From: Bradyrhizobium sp. 141
Lineage (GTDB): Bacteria; Pseudomonadota; Alphaproteobacteria; Rhizobiales; Xanthobacteraceae
DNA: 64,000 nt
Assembly: GCF_023074055.1 (NCBI RefSeq)
Contig: NZ_JADPKR010000103.1
Span: 62,001 to 126,000, forward strand
Direction of reading: 5' to 3'
Under the pieces are notes generated by a model. The model searched no databases. It was given only the letters and a program-made list of their open reading frames with translations, and was not told the origin of the DNA. Made by a program: the position numbers and the translations under genes. Within the stretch, counting starts at the first letter, position 1, and each line of letters starts with the position of its first letter. Positions 40,530 through 49,323 of the stretch are shown one piece after another.

Positions 40530-41378
40530 TCAATCCACCGGCTTCGGCGAGCGCTCCAAGAGCACCGTCTGTATCCCGCAGGTCCCGTTCCGCACCGTCA
40601 TGATCCGCGTCCCGGGCTTGCGGCCGTTGCGGACCTCGGTGACGTCGAGGCCAGCAGCGATCAGGCGGGCGCGCGTGACATCGATGTCGGCGACGCGCCA
40701 GCTCAGGCCCCACAGACGGTCATGCGTGAGGTCACCGCCGGCGACGGGCCGGCGTACCACCTCGACGATGAGGTCGCCGCAGCGGAAGAACATCAGCTGG
40801 CCCCAATCCTGGTGCGAGCGGTCGAGCGCCAGGTCGAGGCCGAGCCGCGCGCCGTAGAGCGCGGCGGCGCGTTCGGAATCCTCGGTGGTGATCACGACAT
40901 GGTCGAGCGCGTCGATCGGCGCGATGTCGGTCGCGGCCGACTTGGGACGCTCGTCGGCCAATTCGAGGAAGAACATGCGTACACCGCGCGTGAGCTCCGT
41001 GGCGGCCCGCGTGCGCTTCCAGTGCAGAACGTTGCCTGATTCAGCGTCGCTGCTTTCGACCTCTGCAACCGGATCCGGGCTCAAGGCCACCCGTTCCAGC
41101 CGCCGGTGCATTCTGCCGATGTCTGCGACACGAAAGCACAGGCTGGCGAGCACGCCTTCCTGGTCGTCTAGCAGTGCGCGCATGCGATCCGCAGTCACGC
41201 TGAAGCCGCTCGGCGCCATCAATTCGATCGTCATGTTGCCGAGCGTGAACAGCACCCGGTCGGCGCCCTCGCCCGAATTCTGCCAGGCCGGCGCGCGAGC
41301 GAGCAGCGTCTGGTAGGCCGCCTTGGCCGCAGCGATATCGCTCACCAGAACGACGATGTGATCGAGCCCGGTGATCAT
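40530..41378 (-). CDS. VOC-family (glyoxalase/bleomycin resistance-like) double-domain protein
   Basis: 282 residues with two vicinal-oxygen-chelate modules. The first begins ITGLDHIVVLVSD with FTLGNMTIELMAP, the second IDALDHVVITTEDSERAAALYG with GDLIVEVV. Metal-binding His/Glu positions are visible (GLDHIVV, IELM, LDHVVI, IVEVV). VOC proteins include glyoxalases, dioxygenases and resistance proteins; the substrate is unknown. No signal peptide. Possibly co-transcribed with the TetR gene 225 bp downstream, although two repeats separate them. Confidence 0.85.
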   Translation of the reverse strand: MITGLDHIVVLVSDIAAAKAAYQTLLARAPAWQNSGEGADRVLFTLGNMTIELMAPSGFSVTADRMRALLDDQEGVLASLCFRVADIGRMHRRLERVALSPDPVAEVESSDAESGNVLHWKRTRAATELTRGVRMFFLELADERPKSAATDIAPIDALDHVVITTEDSERAAALYGARLGLDLALDRSHQDWGQLMFFRCGDLIVEVVRRPVAGGDLTHDRLWGLSWRVADIDVTRARLIAAGLDVTEVRNGRKPGTRIMTVRNGTCGIQTVLLERSPKPVD

Positions 41379-41590
41379 CCTGCACCCATTTGATCGACTT
41401 GGAACCCACGGACCGAAAGACGGCGATTGTCCGGGCTTGGCATTGGCCTGACATGGTCGTATTCCGGCACCCTGCTGACCTCAAGCGCTCCGGGCGGCAG
41501 TTTTGCGAATAATTTCAGCGTCCCTCCGGAGCGGAACCGGTGCTAGAGTAATCCCGCCGGCCGGGACCACAAGCGCATCACGGACAAGCA

Positions 41591-42484
41591 ATGCAGGCTC
41601 TCTTCATCGGACAGACCTATATCGACGTCGTCTTCATCACCGACCACATGCCAACCGGCGACGAGAAGCACGTGGCGTCGGACTACGCGGTCTCCTTCGG
41701 CGGCAACGCCGTGACGGCAGCGTTCTGCTGCGCCAAGCTCGGCATCGTGCCCGATCTGATTGCGACGGCGGCCAATGACTGGCTGGGGCGCATGTTCCAG
41801 GACATGTGCGCGAAATACGCGATCTCGCTGCACGGGCGGAAGGTGAACCAGTCCTCGCTCTCCTTCATCATGCCCAAGGACGGCAAGCGCGCCATCGTCC
41901 GCTGCCGCGACGACGAGCACATCCATCCCTTCCCGATGCTCAATCTCGGCGGCTGCCGCGCGCTGCATGTCGACGGCCATCAGCCGGATGCGGCGATCCA
42001 CTATGCCAAGGTCTGCCGCGAGGCCGGTATTTTGACCTCGCTCGACGGCGGCGGACTGCGCACCAACACGCATGAGCTGCTGGAATTCATCGATGTCGCG
42101 ATCGTCGCCGAGCGCCTGTGCGAGCAAATGGACCTGACGCCGGAGAAGATGCTCGACTACCTCAAGAGCCGCGGCTGCAAGATCGGCGGCATCACCATGG
42201 GCGAGAAGGGCCTGCTCTGGTACGACGAAACCGGGACGGTGCAGGTGATGCCGGCGATGCCGATTCCGCGCGAGCGCGTGATCGACACCAACGGTGCCGG
42301 TGACGTCTTTCATGGCGCCTATGTCTATTCCTACCTCGCCCATCCCGGCAAAAGCTGGCGCGAGCACTTTGATTTTGCCCGCGCCGCCTCGACCTATAAG
42401 ATCCAGCGCCTCGGCAACGAGGCCGGCCTGCCGACGCTGGTCGACATCGCCAAGGTCAGGCACGAGTTCGAGGTCAGGGTCTAG
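41591..42484 (+). CDS. PfkB-family carbohydrate kinase
   Basis: 297 residues of the ribokinase fold. N-terminal glycine pair in SFGGNAVTAAFCCAKLG, and the C-terminal signature DTNGAGDVFHGAYVY with the catalytic Asp. The protein lacks the usual small N-terminal extras, and its substrate-contact region differs from ribokinase, so it may phosphorylate another sugar or a nucleoside. It is followed 6 bp later by a ribokinase-type gene, so the two PfkB kinases are probably an operon. Confidence 0.9.
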   Translation: MQALFIGQTYIDVVFITDHMPTGDEKHVASDYAVSFGGNAVTAAFCCAKLGIVPDLIATAANDWLGRMFQDMCAKYAISLHGRKVNQSSLSFIMPKDGKRAIVRCRDDEHIHPFPMLNLGGCRALHVDGHQPDAAIHYAKVCREAGILTSLDGGGLRTNTHELLEFIDVAIVAERLCEQMDLTPEKMLDYLKSRGCKIGGITMGEKGLLWYDETGTVQVMPAMPIPRERVIDTNGAGDVFHGAYVYSYLAHPGKSWREHFDFARAASTYKIQRLGNEAGLPTLVDIAKVRHEFEVRV

Positions 42485-42490
42485 ATTCAA

Positions 42491-43408
42491 ATGGGGCGCG
42501 TCTTCGTCGCCGGCAGCATCAACATGGATGTGGTGGCGACCGCCGATCGCCACCCCAAGGTCGGCGAGACCGTCGCCGGCCGGCAGGTGCTGTATTTTCC
42601 GGGCGGCAAGGGTGCGAACCAGGCGGTGGCGGCGTCACGGCTTGGCGCAGGGACGACGCTGATCGGGCGGCTGGGCAGGGATTCGTTTGGGGCCGAGTTG
42701 AGGACGTTCCTCGGCGATCAGGGTATCGATCTTGGCTCCATCAAGGAGACGGCCGAGGCGCACACCGGCACCGCGATCATCACGGTCGCCAAGGCTGACA
42801 ACACCATCGTCGTCATTCCCGGCAGCAATGCCCTGGTCAGCGCGGATGATGTCGCGGATGTGCCGGTGGCAAAGGGCGATGTCGCAGTCAGCCAGTTCGA
42901 GATCCCGCTGCCGACCATCGCCGCCTTCTTCCGGCGCGCGCGCGAGGCTGGCGTTGTGACCGTTCTCAACCCGGCGCCGGCGCAAATTATGTCCGGCGAG
43001 CTGCTCGCGCTGGTCGACATCCTCGTGCTGAACGAGACCGAGCTTGGCTTCCTCGCCGGCGTGGAACTGTCAGACAGCGACGAGGCCGCACGGATCTTCG
43101 ACGTGGCGCGGCAGCTTCAGGCGCGGCAGGATCAGACCATCTGCGTCACGCTCGGCAAGCGCGGCGTGCTTGCGCTTGCGGGGCGCGAAGAGGTCGCGGT
43201 GCCCGGGCGCGCCGTGAAGGCGGTCGACACCACAGGCGCCGGCGATTGCTTCGTCGGCGCATTAGCGGCGCAACTGGCTGACGGTGTGCCCTTGCGCGCC
43301 GCCCTCACCTTCGCCAACGCCGCCGCCTCGATCAGCGTGCAGCGGATGGGCGCCGGGCCGTCGATGCCGACGGCCACGGAGGTCGCCGCAGCGATCACCG
43401 CAAGCTGA
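42491..43408 (+). CDS. rbsK: Ribokinase
   Basis: 305 residues with the full ribokinase pattern: VAGSINMDVVATADRHPKVG at the start, YFPGGKGANQAVAASRLG (ribose-binding GGKGAN), and DTTGAGDCFVGALAAQL with the anion hole and catalytic Asp. It phosphorylates D-ribose to ribose 5-phosphate. The stop is immediately adjacent to the convergent flavoprotein stop (43408/43409). No ribose transporter is nearby. The preceding PfkB gene may feed the same pool. Confidence 0.88.
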   Translation: MGRVFVAGSINMDVVATADRHPKVGETVAGRQVLYFPGGKGANQAVAASRLGAGTTLIGRLGRDSFGAELRTFLGDQGIDLGSIKETAEAHTGTAIITVAKADNTIVVIPGSNALVSADDVADVPVAKGDVAVSQFEIPLPTIAAFFRRAREAGVVTVLNPAPAQIMSGELLALVDILVLNETELGFLAGVELSDSDEAARIFDVARQLQARQDQTICVTLGKRGVLALAGREEVAVPGRAVKAVDTTGAGDCFVGALAAQLADGVPLRAALTFANAAASISVQRMGAGPSMPTATEVAAAITAS

Positions 43409-44629
43409 TCACGCCAACGCGCTCTTCAGATCGAAACTTTCGTCGGCGGCCTGCTCCGGCGTGATCGAGCGGTCCATGCCCTGCAACCTGCGGCCGAACA
43501 TGTGGTCGCCGGCGCGGTTGATGGACTCGATGCCGAGCAGCTTCTCGCCCTTGTAGCAGAACGCGGAAAACGCCTTCTTGGCGGGATCGCCGCGCAGCAC
43601 GACGCGGTCGTAGCCGGTGGTCAGCCCTGCGATCTGGAGCTTGTCATCGCCCTGATCGCTCCAGAACCAGGGATGGCTGTCGTAAGACTTCTTGTCGCCG
43701 GTCAGCCGCGCCGCGAGGCAGCGGGCGTGGTCGGTGGCGTTCTGCACGGATTCCAGCCGCAGCGATCCGCCGAAGCGCGGGCTGGCGAACAGCGCGCAAT
43801 CGCCGATCGCGGAGATATCTGGGTCGGCCGTCGAGAGATATTCGTCGACGATGATGCCCGCCGCGACCGGCAATCTGGCCTCGGCCGCCAGCTCGATGTT
43901 CGGCAGCACACCGACGCCGACCACGACGAGGTCAGCGGGCAGATGCCGTCCGTCGCTCAAGGAGACGCCGGTGACCTTGCCGTTCTCGGCTTCGATCGAG
44001 GTGGCCTGCACACCGAGATGGATGCAGATGCCGGCCTGGCGATGGCGCTCTTGAAAATACTCCGAAACCTCCGCCGTCACGGCTCGCGCCATCACGCGCG
44101 GGGCAAGCTCGAGCACGTCGACCTCGAGGCCCTTGATCCGCGCGGTCGCGGCGAATTCCAGGCCGATGAAGCCGGCGCCGATGACCACGACCCGTGTCTT
44201 CGAGGGCATGACCGCGCGCAGCGCCTCGCTCTCGTCGAGAATGCGCAAATATTTCACGTCAGGCAGATTGGCATTCGGCAGATCAAGCAGCCGGTTGCGC
44301 GCGCCCGTCGCCAGCACGAGGTGACCGTAAGGCAGCGTCTCGCCCGAGGCGAGCAGGACCTTGCGGCCCGCACGGTCGATCGACACCGCGCGGCCCGCGA
44401 TCAGCTCGATGTTCTGGTCGTGGTAGAACTTCTCCGGCCGGAACATCAGGCTCTCAGGCCCGGCGGAGCCCTTGATGTAGGCCTTGGACAGCGGCGGCCG
44501 CTGATAGGGCAGATGCGCCTCGTCATTGATGAGGCAGATGCGCTGCGAAAAGCCCGCCTGACGCAGGGATGCCGCGGCCTGGTAGCCGCCATGGCCCGCA
44601 CCGACGATGATCACCGGACCGTCGGTCAT
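43409..44629 (-). CDS. FAD-dependent ferredoxin reductase-like oxidoreductase
   Basis: 406 residues with FAD-binding IIVGAGHGGYQAAASLR at the N-terminus, an NAD(P)-binding VVVIGAGFIGLEFAATA near residue 150, and the second FAD motif STADPDISAIGDCALF. This is the rhodocoxin/putidaredoxin reductase class, which hands electrons from NAD(P)H to a ferredoxin for a P450 or dioxygenase. A P450 lies in the same window (21633-22853), but 20 kb away. No ferredoxin gene is nearby. The link is inferred only. Confidence 0.9.
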   Translation of the reverse strand: MTDGPVIIVGAGHGGYQAAASLRQAGFSQRICLINDEAHLPYQRPPLSKAYIKGSAGPESLMFRPEKFYHDQNIELIAGRAVSIDRAGRKVLLASGETLPYGHLVLATGARNRLLDLPNANLPDVKYLRILDESEALRAVMPSKTRVVVIGAGFIGLEFAATARIKGLEVDVLELAPRVMARAVTAEVSEYFQERHRQAGICIHLGVQATSIEAENGKVTGVSLSDGRHLPADLVVVGVGVLPNIELAAEARLPVAAGIIVDEYLSTADPDISAIGDCALFASPRFGGSLRLESVQNATDHARCLAARLTGDKKSYDSHPWFWSDQGDDKLQIAGLTTGYDRVVLRGDPAKKAFSAFCYKGEKLLGIESINRAGDHMFGRRLQGMDRSITPEQAADESFDLKSALA

Positions 44630-44869
44630 TGGAGCAGCCTACTTCCGGAGACACGAGCGTGACCCATGTCGTCTCCTCTTTCGCTGATTTTGATTTGCTG
44701 GCCTTACGAGGAGCCGGCGCTCGTGTCCGTTCCTTGGCGAAGGCGGCCCCATTTGAGCCTATCGCTCCGCCCAGCGCAAGAGCCGCCGGAGCACTGGCGG
44801 CCCGGGGATTGTCACCTCTCGCCTTCTGCGATTTAGTTGCAGCAACCACCTCCTGCCGGGGATTTCCAA

Positions 44870-45664
44870 ATGACCGCGCCCGCCTCCCAACCCGATGATC
44901 CCGCGCTGCTCCGGATCGACGGCCCGATCGCGACCATCACGCTCAACCGTCCCGCCGCGTTCAACTCCATCAATCTCGCGATCGCACAGAAGCTCGAACA
45001 TCTCGCCGCCTCCATCGAAGGCAACGACAACATCCGCGTCGTGGTGCTCGAAGGCGAAGGCCGCGCCTTCTCGGCGGGCGGCGATCTGCAGACGATCGGG
45101 GCGGCCGCCGAAGCCGGTACGGTGACGCCGGTCGTCGGCGAACTCCTGAAGCACTATCACGCCTTCATCGAGATCGTCAGGCGCATGCCGAAGATCTCGC
45201 TGTCGAGCGTGCACGGCTCGGCCGCCGGCGCCGGCATGGGCCTCGCCTTCGTCACCGATCTCTGCATTGCCGCTGACGACGCCAAGTTCACGCCGGCCTA
45301 TGCCAAGATCGGGGTGTCACCCGACGGCGGCTCGACGGTCGGCATCGTCGGCACGGTCGGCTCCCGCCGCGCGCTGCAGATTTTTCTCGCCGAGGACAAT
45401 TTCACCGCGCAGCAGGCCCATGAATGGGGCCTCGTTGCCAAGATTGTTCCCGCCGCGGAACTGAAGGCGGCGACGCGAAAGCTCGCCGAGCGTCTCGCGC
45501 AAAACCCGCCGGCCGCAATCGCCGGCACCAAGTCTCTGGTCTACCAGGCCGCCACCACGCCGGTGAAGCAGCAGTTAGACGCCGAGGAGCACAAGATCAT
45601 CATGGCGATGAGCACGGAAGAGTTTCGCACCGCCGTGAAGAAATTCACGAGTAAGTCAAAGTGA
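44870..45664 (+). CDS. Enoyl-CoA hydratase/isomerase family protein
   Basis: 264 residues from ATG 44870, with GGGGA seven bases upstream. Crotonase fold: ITLNRPAAFNSIN, oxyanion-hole segments AFSAGGDLQTIG and VHGSAAGAGMGLAFVTDLCIA. The position of one catalytic Glu of hydratases is not obviously kept (the segment around VSPDGGSTVG lacks it), so it may be an isomerase or another crotonase. It overlaps the following phosphatase start (GTGA). The 240-bp gap before it from the divergent flavoprotein holds the promoters; I see no small gene there. Confidence 0.88.
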   Translation: MTAPASQPDDPALLRIDGPIATITLNRPAAFNSINLAIAQKLEHLAASIEGNDNIRVVVLEGEGRAFSAGGDLQTIGAAAEAGTVTPVVGELLKHYHAFIEIVRRMPKISLSSVHGSAAGAGMGLAFVTDLCIAADDAKFTPAYAKIGVSPDGGSTVGIVGTVGSRRALQIFLAEDNFTAQQAHEWGLVAKIVPAAELKAATRKLAERLAQNPPAAIAGTKSLVYQAATTPVKQQLDAEEHKIIMAMSTEEFRTAVKKFTSKSK

Positions 45665-46269
45665 CGACGCCCGCGCGCAGCTTCTACGGCCTTCGTCACG
45701 GCGCGACCGACTGGAATCGCGAGGGACGATTCCAGGGGCGGACCGACAATCCGCTGAACGAGGACGGCCTGCGGCAGGCGCACGAAGCCGTGGACATGCT
45801 GCGCGGCGCCGGGATTAGCCGCATCGTCACAAGCCCCCTGATGCGCGCGGCGCGAACGGCCGAGATCATCGCGGACGCGATCTCGGTCCCGCTCGCGATC
45901 GACGAAGGCATCATCGAGTTCGATTTCGGTAGCTTTGAGGGCCTGCCCGTCCGCGACCTCATGACCAAGCACGGCCTCAAATCAGCGATCGGCCTCGTGT
46001 CGATCCTTCCGACCGACGGCGAGAACTGGGACGCCATGGCCGAACGCTCGCTGCGTTGCGTCTCGACTTGGCTCGAGCGTCATCCTGACGACGATCTCTT
46101 GTTCGTTTGCCACGACGCGGTGATGCAAGGAATGGCGAACGCGCTGTGCGGCAGCTATTTCAAGAACAGCCATGGCACGCCGTTCCGCTACGTGCACGAA
46201 AAAACGCGATGGCGCATCGAGCAAATCGCTACTGCGGACAGATATAGCCCGTCCCCGCCGGTGACTTGA
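45661..46269 (+). CDS. Histidine phosphatase-family protein
   Basis: 202 residues, GTG start at 45661 overlapping the crotonase stop as GTGA. The phosphohistidine motif is LRHGATDWN near residue 11, the ARTAEII region is next, and the second His sits in VCHDAVMQG. Small phosphoglycerate-mutase-like family. Its 3' end overlaps the convergent TRAP permease by about 41 bp, so the two messages can pair. Substrate unknown. Confidence 0.88.
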   Translation: MTTPARSFYGLRHGATDWNREGRFQGRTDNPLNEDGLRQAHEAVDMLRGAGISRIVTSPLMRAARTAEIIADAISVPLAIDEGIIEFDFGSFEGLPVRDLMTKHGLKSAIGLVSILPTDGENWDAMAERSLRCVSTWLERHPDDDLLFVCHDAVMQGMANALCGSYFKNSHGTPFRYVHEKTRWRIEQIATADRYSPSPPVT

Positions 46270-47569
46270 AGCAGCCGACCGATTCAGGGAGCACGTGCCG
46301 CGGTAACCATAGCACCACGCTCGGGAAATAGATGGCAAAGGCAATCGTCGCCAGGAACACCAGGTAGATCGGCAGCGCCGCGCGTAATGCCTTGGCGAAG
46401 CTGATGCCGACGAATTTCGAGGCCATCAGCAGCACAAGGCCATAGGGCGGCGTGATCAGGCCGAAGGCGAGCGTGGCGATCAGCACCACACCCATATGCA
46501 CGGCGTTGATGTCGCCGGCTTCCGTCAGCGCGTTGACCAGCGGCATGAAGATGATGATGGTCGGCACCGGCTCGATGAAGTCGCCGACGATGGTGAAGAG
46601 CAGCACCATCAACAGCATGATCAGGTGCGGATCGTTGCCGGCGATCGAGGTGATCCATTCGGCGATGTAGGTCGCGCCGCGCAGATAAGCCAGCATCCAG
46701 CCGAAGGCGTTGGCAGCGCCGATGGTGATCAGCGGCAGCGAAAAGATCAGGCCGGCGAGGCAGAAATCGTAGGGGATCTTTTTGATATGCCCGCGGTTGA
46801 GCGCTGGGATCACGACCAGGACGATCCAGACCACGGCGACCACGCCCGCCTCCGTCGGCGTGAACCAGCCGGTTAGGATGCCCCCGAGCAGAATCACCGG
46901 GATCATCAGCGGCAGAGCGGCATCGCCGGCCGCGAACACCACCTGCTTGAGCGGCGCACGCGGCTTGCGCAGTCCGGACGGGCCGAAGAAATAGCAATAG
47001 ATCATCAACCCGAAACCGATCATCATGCCCGGCACGACGCCTGCCATGAACAGGCCGGCGATCGAGACGTTGCCGACCGCGCCATAGACCACCGCCGTGA
47101 TGCTCGGCGGCACCAGCGCTGCAATGGTCGAGGCCGACGCGATGATCGCCGCGATGAAGGCGGGCTCGTAGCCCTCTCGCTTCATCGGGCCGCCCAGCGC
47201 CCGGCTCATCACGGCAACGTCGGCGGTGGTCGAGCCCGACATCTCCGAGAAGAACATGCTGAAGACGACCACGACCTGCGACAGCCCGCCTCTGATATGC
47301 CCGACCAGCGACACCGAGAGATTGGCTATTCGCACCACGACGTTGGCCGAGCTCATGAGCTCGCCGACCAGCAGGAAGAACGGGATCGCCAGCAGCGCTT
47401 CGGAATCGACGCCGTCAAAGATCTTCTGGATGATGGCGGCGAGCGAAACATCCGACAGCAGCGCGCCGATGAAGACGCCGGCCATGAGTGAGAACGGCAC
47501 GGGCACGCCGAGATAGCCGAACGACAGGAAACAGACCGTCATCAACGCCAGGACAATGGGTGCGCTCAT
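46229..47569 (-). CDS. TRAP transporter large permease (DctM)
   Basis: 446 residues with about 12 membrane helices, typical for DctM. Conserved segments: LSFGYLGVPVPFSLM, EMSGSTTADVAVMSRALG, and LPPYGLVLLMASKFVGIS-type stretch (seen as TPPYGLVLLMASKFVGIS). It co-operates with the small permease, whose stop overlaps its start as ATGA, and the binding protein upstream. Last gene of the dehydratase-TRAP operon. The C-terminal end overlaps the convergent phosphatase gene. Confidence 0.93.
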   Translation of the reverse strand: MSAPIVLALMTVCFLSFGYLGVPVPFSLMAGVFIGALLSDVSLAAIIQKIFDGVDSEALLAIPFFLLVGELMSSANVVVRIANLSVSLVGHIRGGLSQVVVVFSMFFSEMSGSTTADVAVMSRALGGPMKREGYEPAFIAAIIASASTIAALVPPSITAVVYGAVGNVSIAGLFMAGVVPGMMIGFGLMIYCYFFGPSGLRKPRAPLKQVVFAAGDAALPLMIPVILLGGILTGWFTPTEAGVVAVVWIVLVVIPALNRGHIKKIPYDFCLAGLIFSLPLITIGAANAFGWMLAYLRGATYIAEWITSIAGNDPHLIMLLMVLLFTIVGDFIEPVPTIIIFMPLVNALTEAGDINAVHMGVVLIATLAFGLITPPYGLVLLMASKFVGISFAKALRAALPIYLVFLATIAFAIYFPSVVLWLPRHVLPESVGCFKSPAGTGYICPQ

Positions 47570-48144
47570 GGTTGCACCCCCATCTGTGCGGCAGCAACGA
47601 CCGGCTCCGCATCTTCGTCCGGCGGCTCGGGATGGTCAAAACCATTGCGCAGGCCGTTGACGAGCTGCTCGATGGTGAACAGGCCGATCAGCACGCCCGA
47701 GAGCGGGATGATCGCGTAGAGCGAGGCGATCGGCGTGCCCGACGGCAAGCGAAAACTGCCGAAACCGCGCAGATAATTCTGGTAGCCGTACCAGATCAGG
47801 CAGAAGGCGACGCCGAGCACGACGAGACGGATGATCACCTCGACGATTAGCCGCGAGGTGCCGTGCATCGCTTCGGAGATGGCGGTGAGATAGAGGTGGT
47901 CGTTGCGGCGCGTCGCGGCCGCCGTGCCGATGAAGATCGCGTAAATGAACAGCGTCGACGTGACCTCCTGGAGCCATAGCCAGGGATGGCCGATGGTCCT
48001 GGTGACGATGTCGGCGGTCACCGACAGCGAGAATCCGAAGCAGAGCACGCCGCAGAGGATCATCAGCGCAAGCTCGAGCCAGTCGAGCCAGCGCCATTTC
48101 AGGTGACGCTGGCGTTGCACCAGCAGTTTGTCGGCGATGGCCAT
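47566..48144 (-). CDS. TRAP transporter small permease (DctQ)
   Basis: 192 residues from ATG 48144 with four membrane helices (LELALMILCGVLCFGFSLSV first) and the DctQ pattern WLWLQEVTSTLFIYAIFIGTAAATRRNDHL. The longer open frame upstream starts inside a palindromic repeat (MAGTSPAMTRK), a well-known artefact, so I discard it. Translationally coupled with DctM. Confidence 0.9.
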   Translation of the reverse strand: MAIADKLLVQRQRHLKWRWLDWLELALMILCGVLCFGFSLSVTADIVTRTIGHPWLWLQEVTSTLFIYAIFIGTAAATRRNDHLYLTAISEAMHGTSRLIVEVIIRLVVLGVAFCLIWYGYQNYLRGFGSFRLPSGTPIASLYAIIPLSGVLIGLFTIEQLVNGLRNGFDHPEPPDEDAEPVVAAAQMGVQP

Positions 48145-48168
48145 TGGTGTCCCCGGCTGCAGCTTTCT

Positions 48169-48258
48169 CGTCATGGCCGGGCTTGTCCCGGCCATCCACG
48201 CACTTGGCGCTGGCTCGAAGGAAGAACGTGGATGCCCGGGACAAGCCCGGGCATGACG
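48169..48258. repeat. Palindromic CGTCATGGCCGGGC...CCCGGGCATGACG repeat
   Basis: The ends CGTCATGGCCGGGCTTGTCC and GGACAAGCCCGGGCATGACG are nearly perfect inverted copies, with GGCCATCCACG / CGTGGATGCCC inside. It lies between the TRAP binding-protein stop (48272) and the DctQ start (48144), the usual spot for an mRNA-stabilising hairpin that keeps binding-protein message high. Confidence 0.88.
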
Positions 48259-48271
48259 ACAGTGCTAGTAG

Positions 48272-49267
48272 CTAATTGATCGACCGGATCAAATCCTTGA
48301 TCTTCTCGGCATGCGGGCCGAGCTCCTTGGCGAGCTTGTCGAGATAGGGATCGGCGACCGCCGCGAAGCTCTTCTTGTCGACATTGTCGACGATCTTCAC
48401 GCCCATCTTCTTCAGCTTCTCGGCCGCGGTGCGCTCGAGCTCGAACGCCTTTGCCGGCTCCTTCGTGCTGACCTCGTTGGCCGCGGCCTGCACCCACCCC
48501 TTCTGTTCGGCCGAGAGGCTCTGCCAGAGCTTATCCGAGATGAACACCAGCGCGTTGTTGGCCTCGTGCTCGGTGATGTTAAGGACCGGCGCGACCTCGT
48601 AATGCTTGTTGACGAGGTACACGTTGATGCTGTTCTCGGCGACGTCGACGACGCCGGTTTGCAAGCTCGTGTAAACGCTGCCGAACGGCATGTGCACCGT
48701 CTGGGCGCCATAGGCCGGGAACATGGTGTCCTCGGTCGCGGTCGCCTGCACGCGGATCTTGGCGCCCTTGATATCGCCGACGTTATGGATTTCCTTTCTG
48801 GAGTACATATGGCGCACTCCCTGCGAGCCCGTCGCAATCACGTGCAGGCCCTGCGTGGTCTCGTCGATCATGGCTTTGAGCGCTTCGAACACGCGGGGAT
48901 CGGCCAGACCTTTGACGACGTGGTTCTCGTCGCGGAACAGATAGTGCAAGGACATCACCCCGGCCTGCGGCGAGATCGTCGCGGTATTGGCGGAGGAGAT
49001 GATTGAGAATTCGACGTCCCCGGCTTTCACGAGCTGGAGCACCTGCGGCTCCTGTCCGAGTTGCGCGCCCGGATACTGGTCGATGATCATGGTGCCTTTG
49101 CTCAATTCCTTGAGCTTGTCGGCAAAGAGGTCGCCCGCGATGGAATAGCCGGTGTTGCGCGGCTGGTCATAGGCAAAGCGATAATGCTTCACCTCCTGCG
49201 CTCCGGCCCCGGTGACGAAAAGCATAGCGGCCGCAGCCGCCAACCCACGCATGGATCGTGCAATCAT
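48272..49267 (-). CDS. TRAP transporter substrate-binding protein (DctP-type)
   Basis: 331 residues with a signal peptide (MIARSMRGLAAAAAMLFVTGAGA, mature QEVKHYRF). The DctP pattern is visible: LFADKLKELSKGTMIIDQYPG, then FEALKAMIDETTQGLHVIATGSQGVRH, GAKIRVQ, and the conserved arginine of the ligand clamp in KIRVQATATED. Binds a carboxylate-bearing ligand; the neighbouring dehydratase suggests a sugar acid. It is 56 bp after the IlvD/Edd gene on the same strand, so part of the same operon. Confidence 0.9.
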   Translation of the reverse strand: MIARSMRGLAAAAAMLFVTGAGAQEVKHYRFAYDQPRNTGYSIAGDLFADKLKELSKGTMIIDQYPGAQLGQEPQVLQLVKAGDVEFSIISSANTATISPQAGVMSLHYLFRDENHVVKGLADPRVFEALKAMIDETTQGLHVIATGSQGVRHMYSRKEIHNVGDIKGAKIRVQATATEDTMFPAYGAQTVHMPFGSVYTSLQTGVVDVAENSINVYLVNKHYEVAPVLNITEHEANNALVFISDKLWQSLSAEQKGWVQAAANEVSTKEPAKAFELERTAAEKLKKMGVKIVDNVDKKSFAAVADPYLDKLAKELGPHAEKIKDLIRSIN

Positions 49268-49323
49268 CGTTTCCCCCTATGTTTTCGCCCGCCGCTTGTG
49301 CGGTCTGGGCGCTCGTCGTTCGG

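Noticed and set aside
44629..44898. 89-codon plus-strand frame upstream of the enoyl-CoA hydratase
   Set aside because: It overlaps the hydratase start in another frame, has low-complexity Ala/Arg content, no Shine-Dalgarno site and no recognisable family.
48145..48195. N-terminal extension MAGTSPAMTRK of the small TRAP permease
   Set aside because: These codons come from the palindromic repeat at 48169-48258; the ATG at 48144 starts the conserved part.
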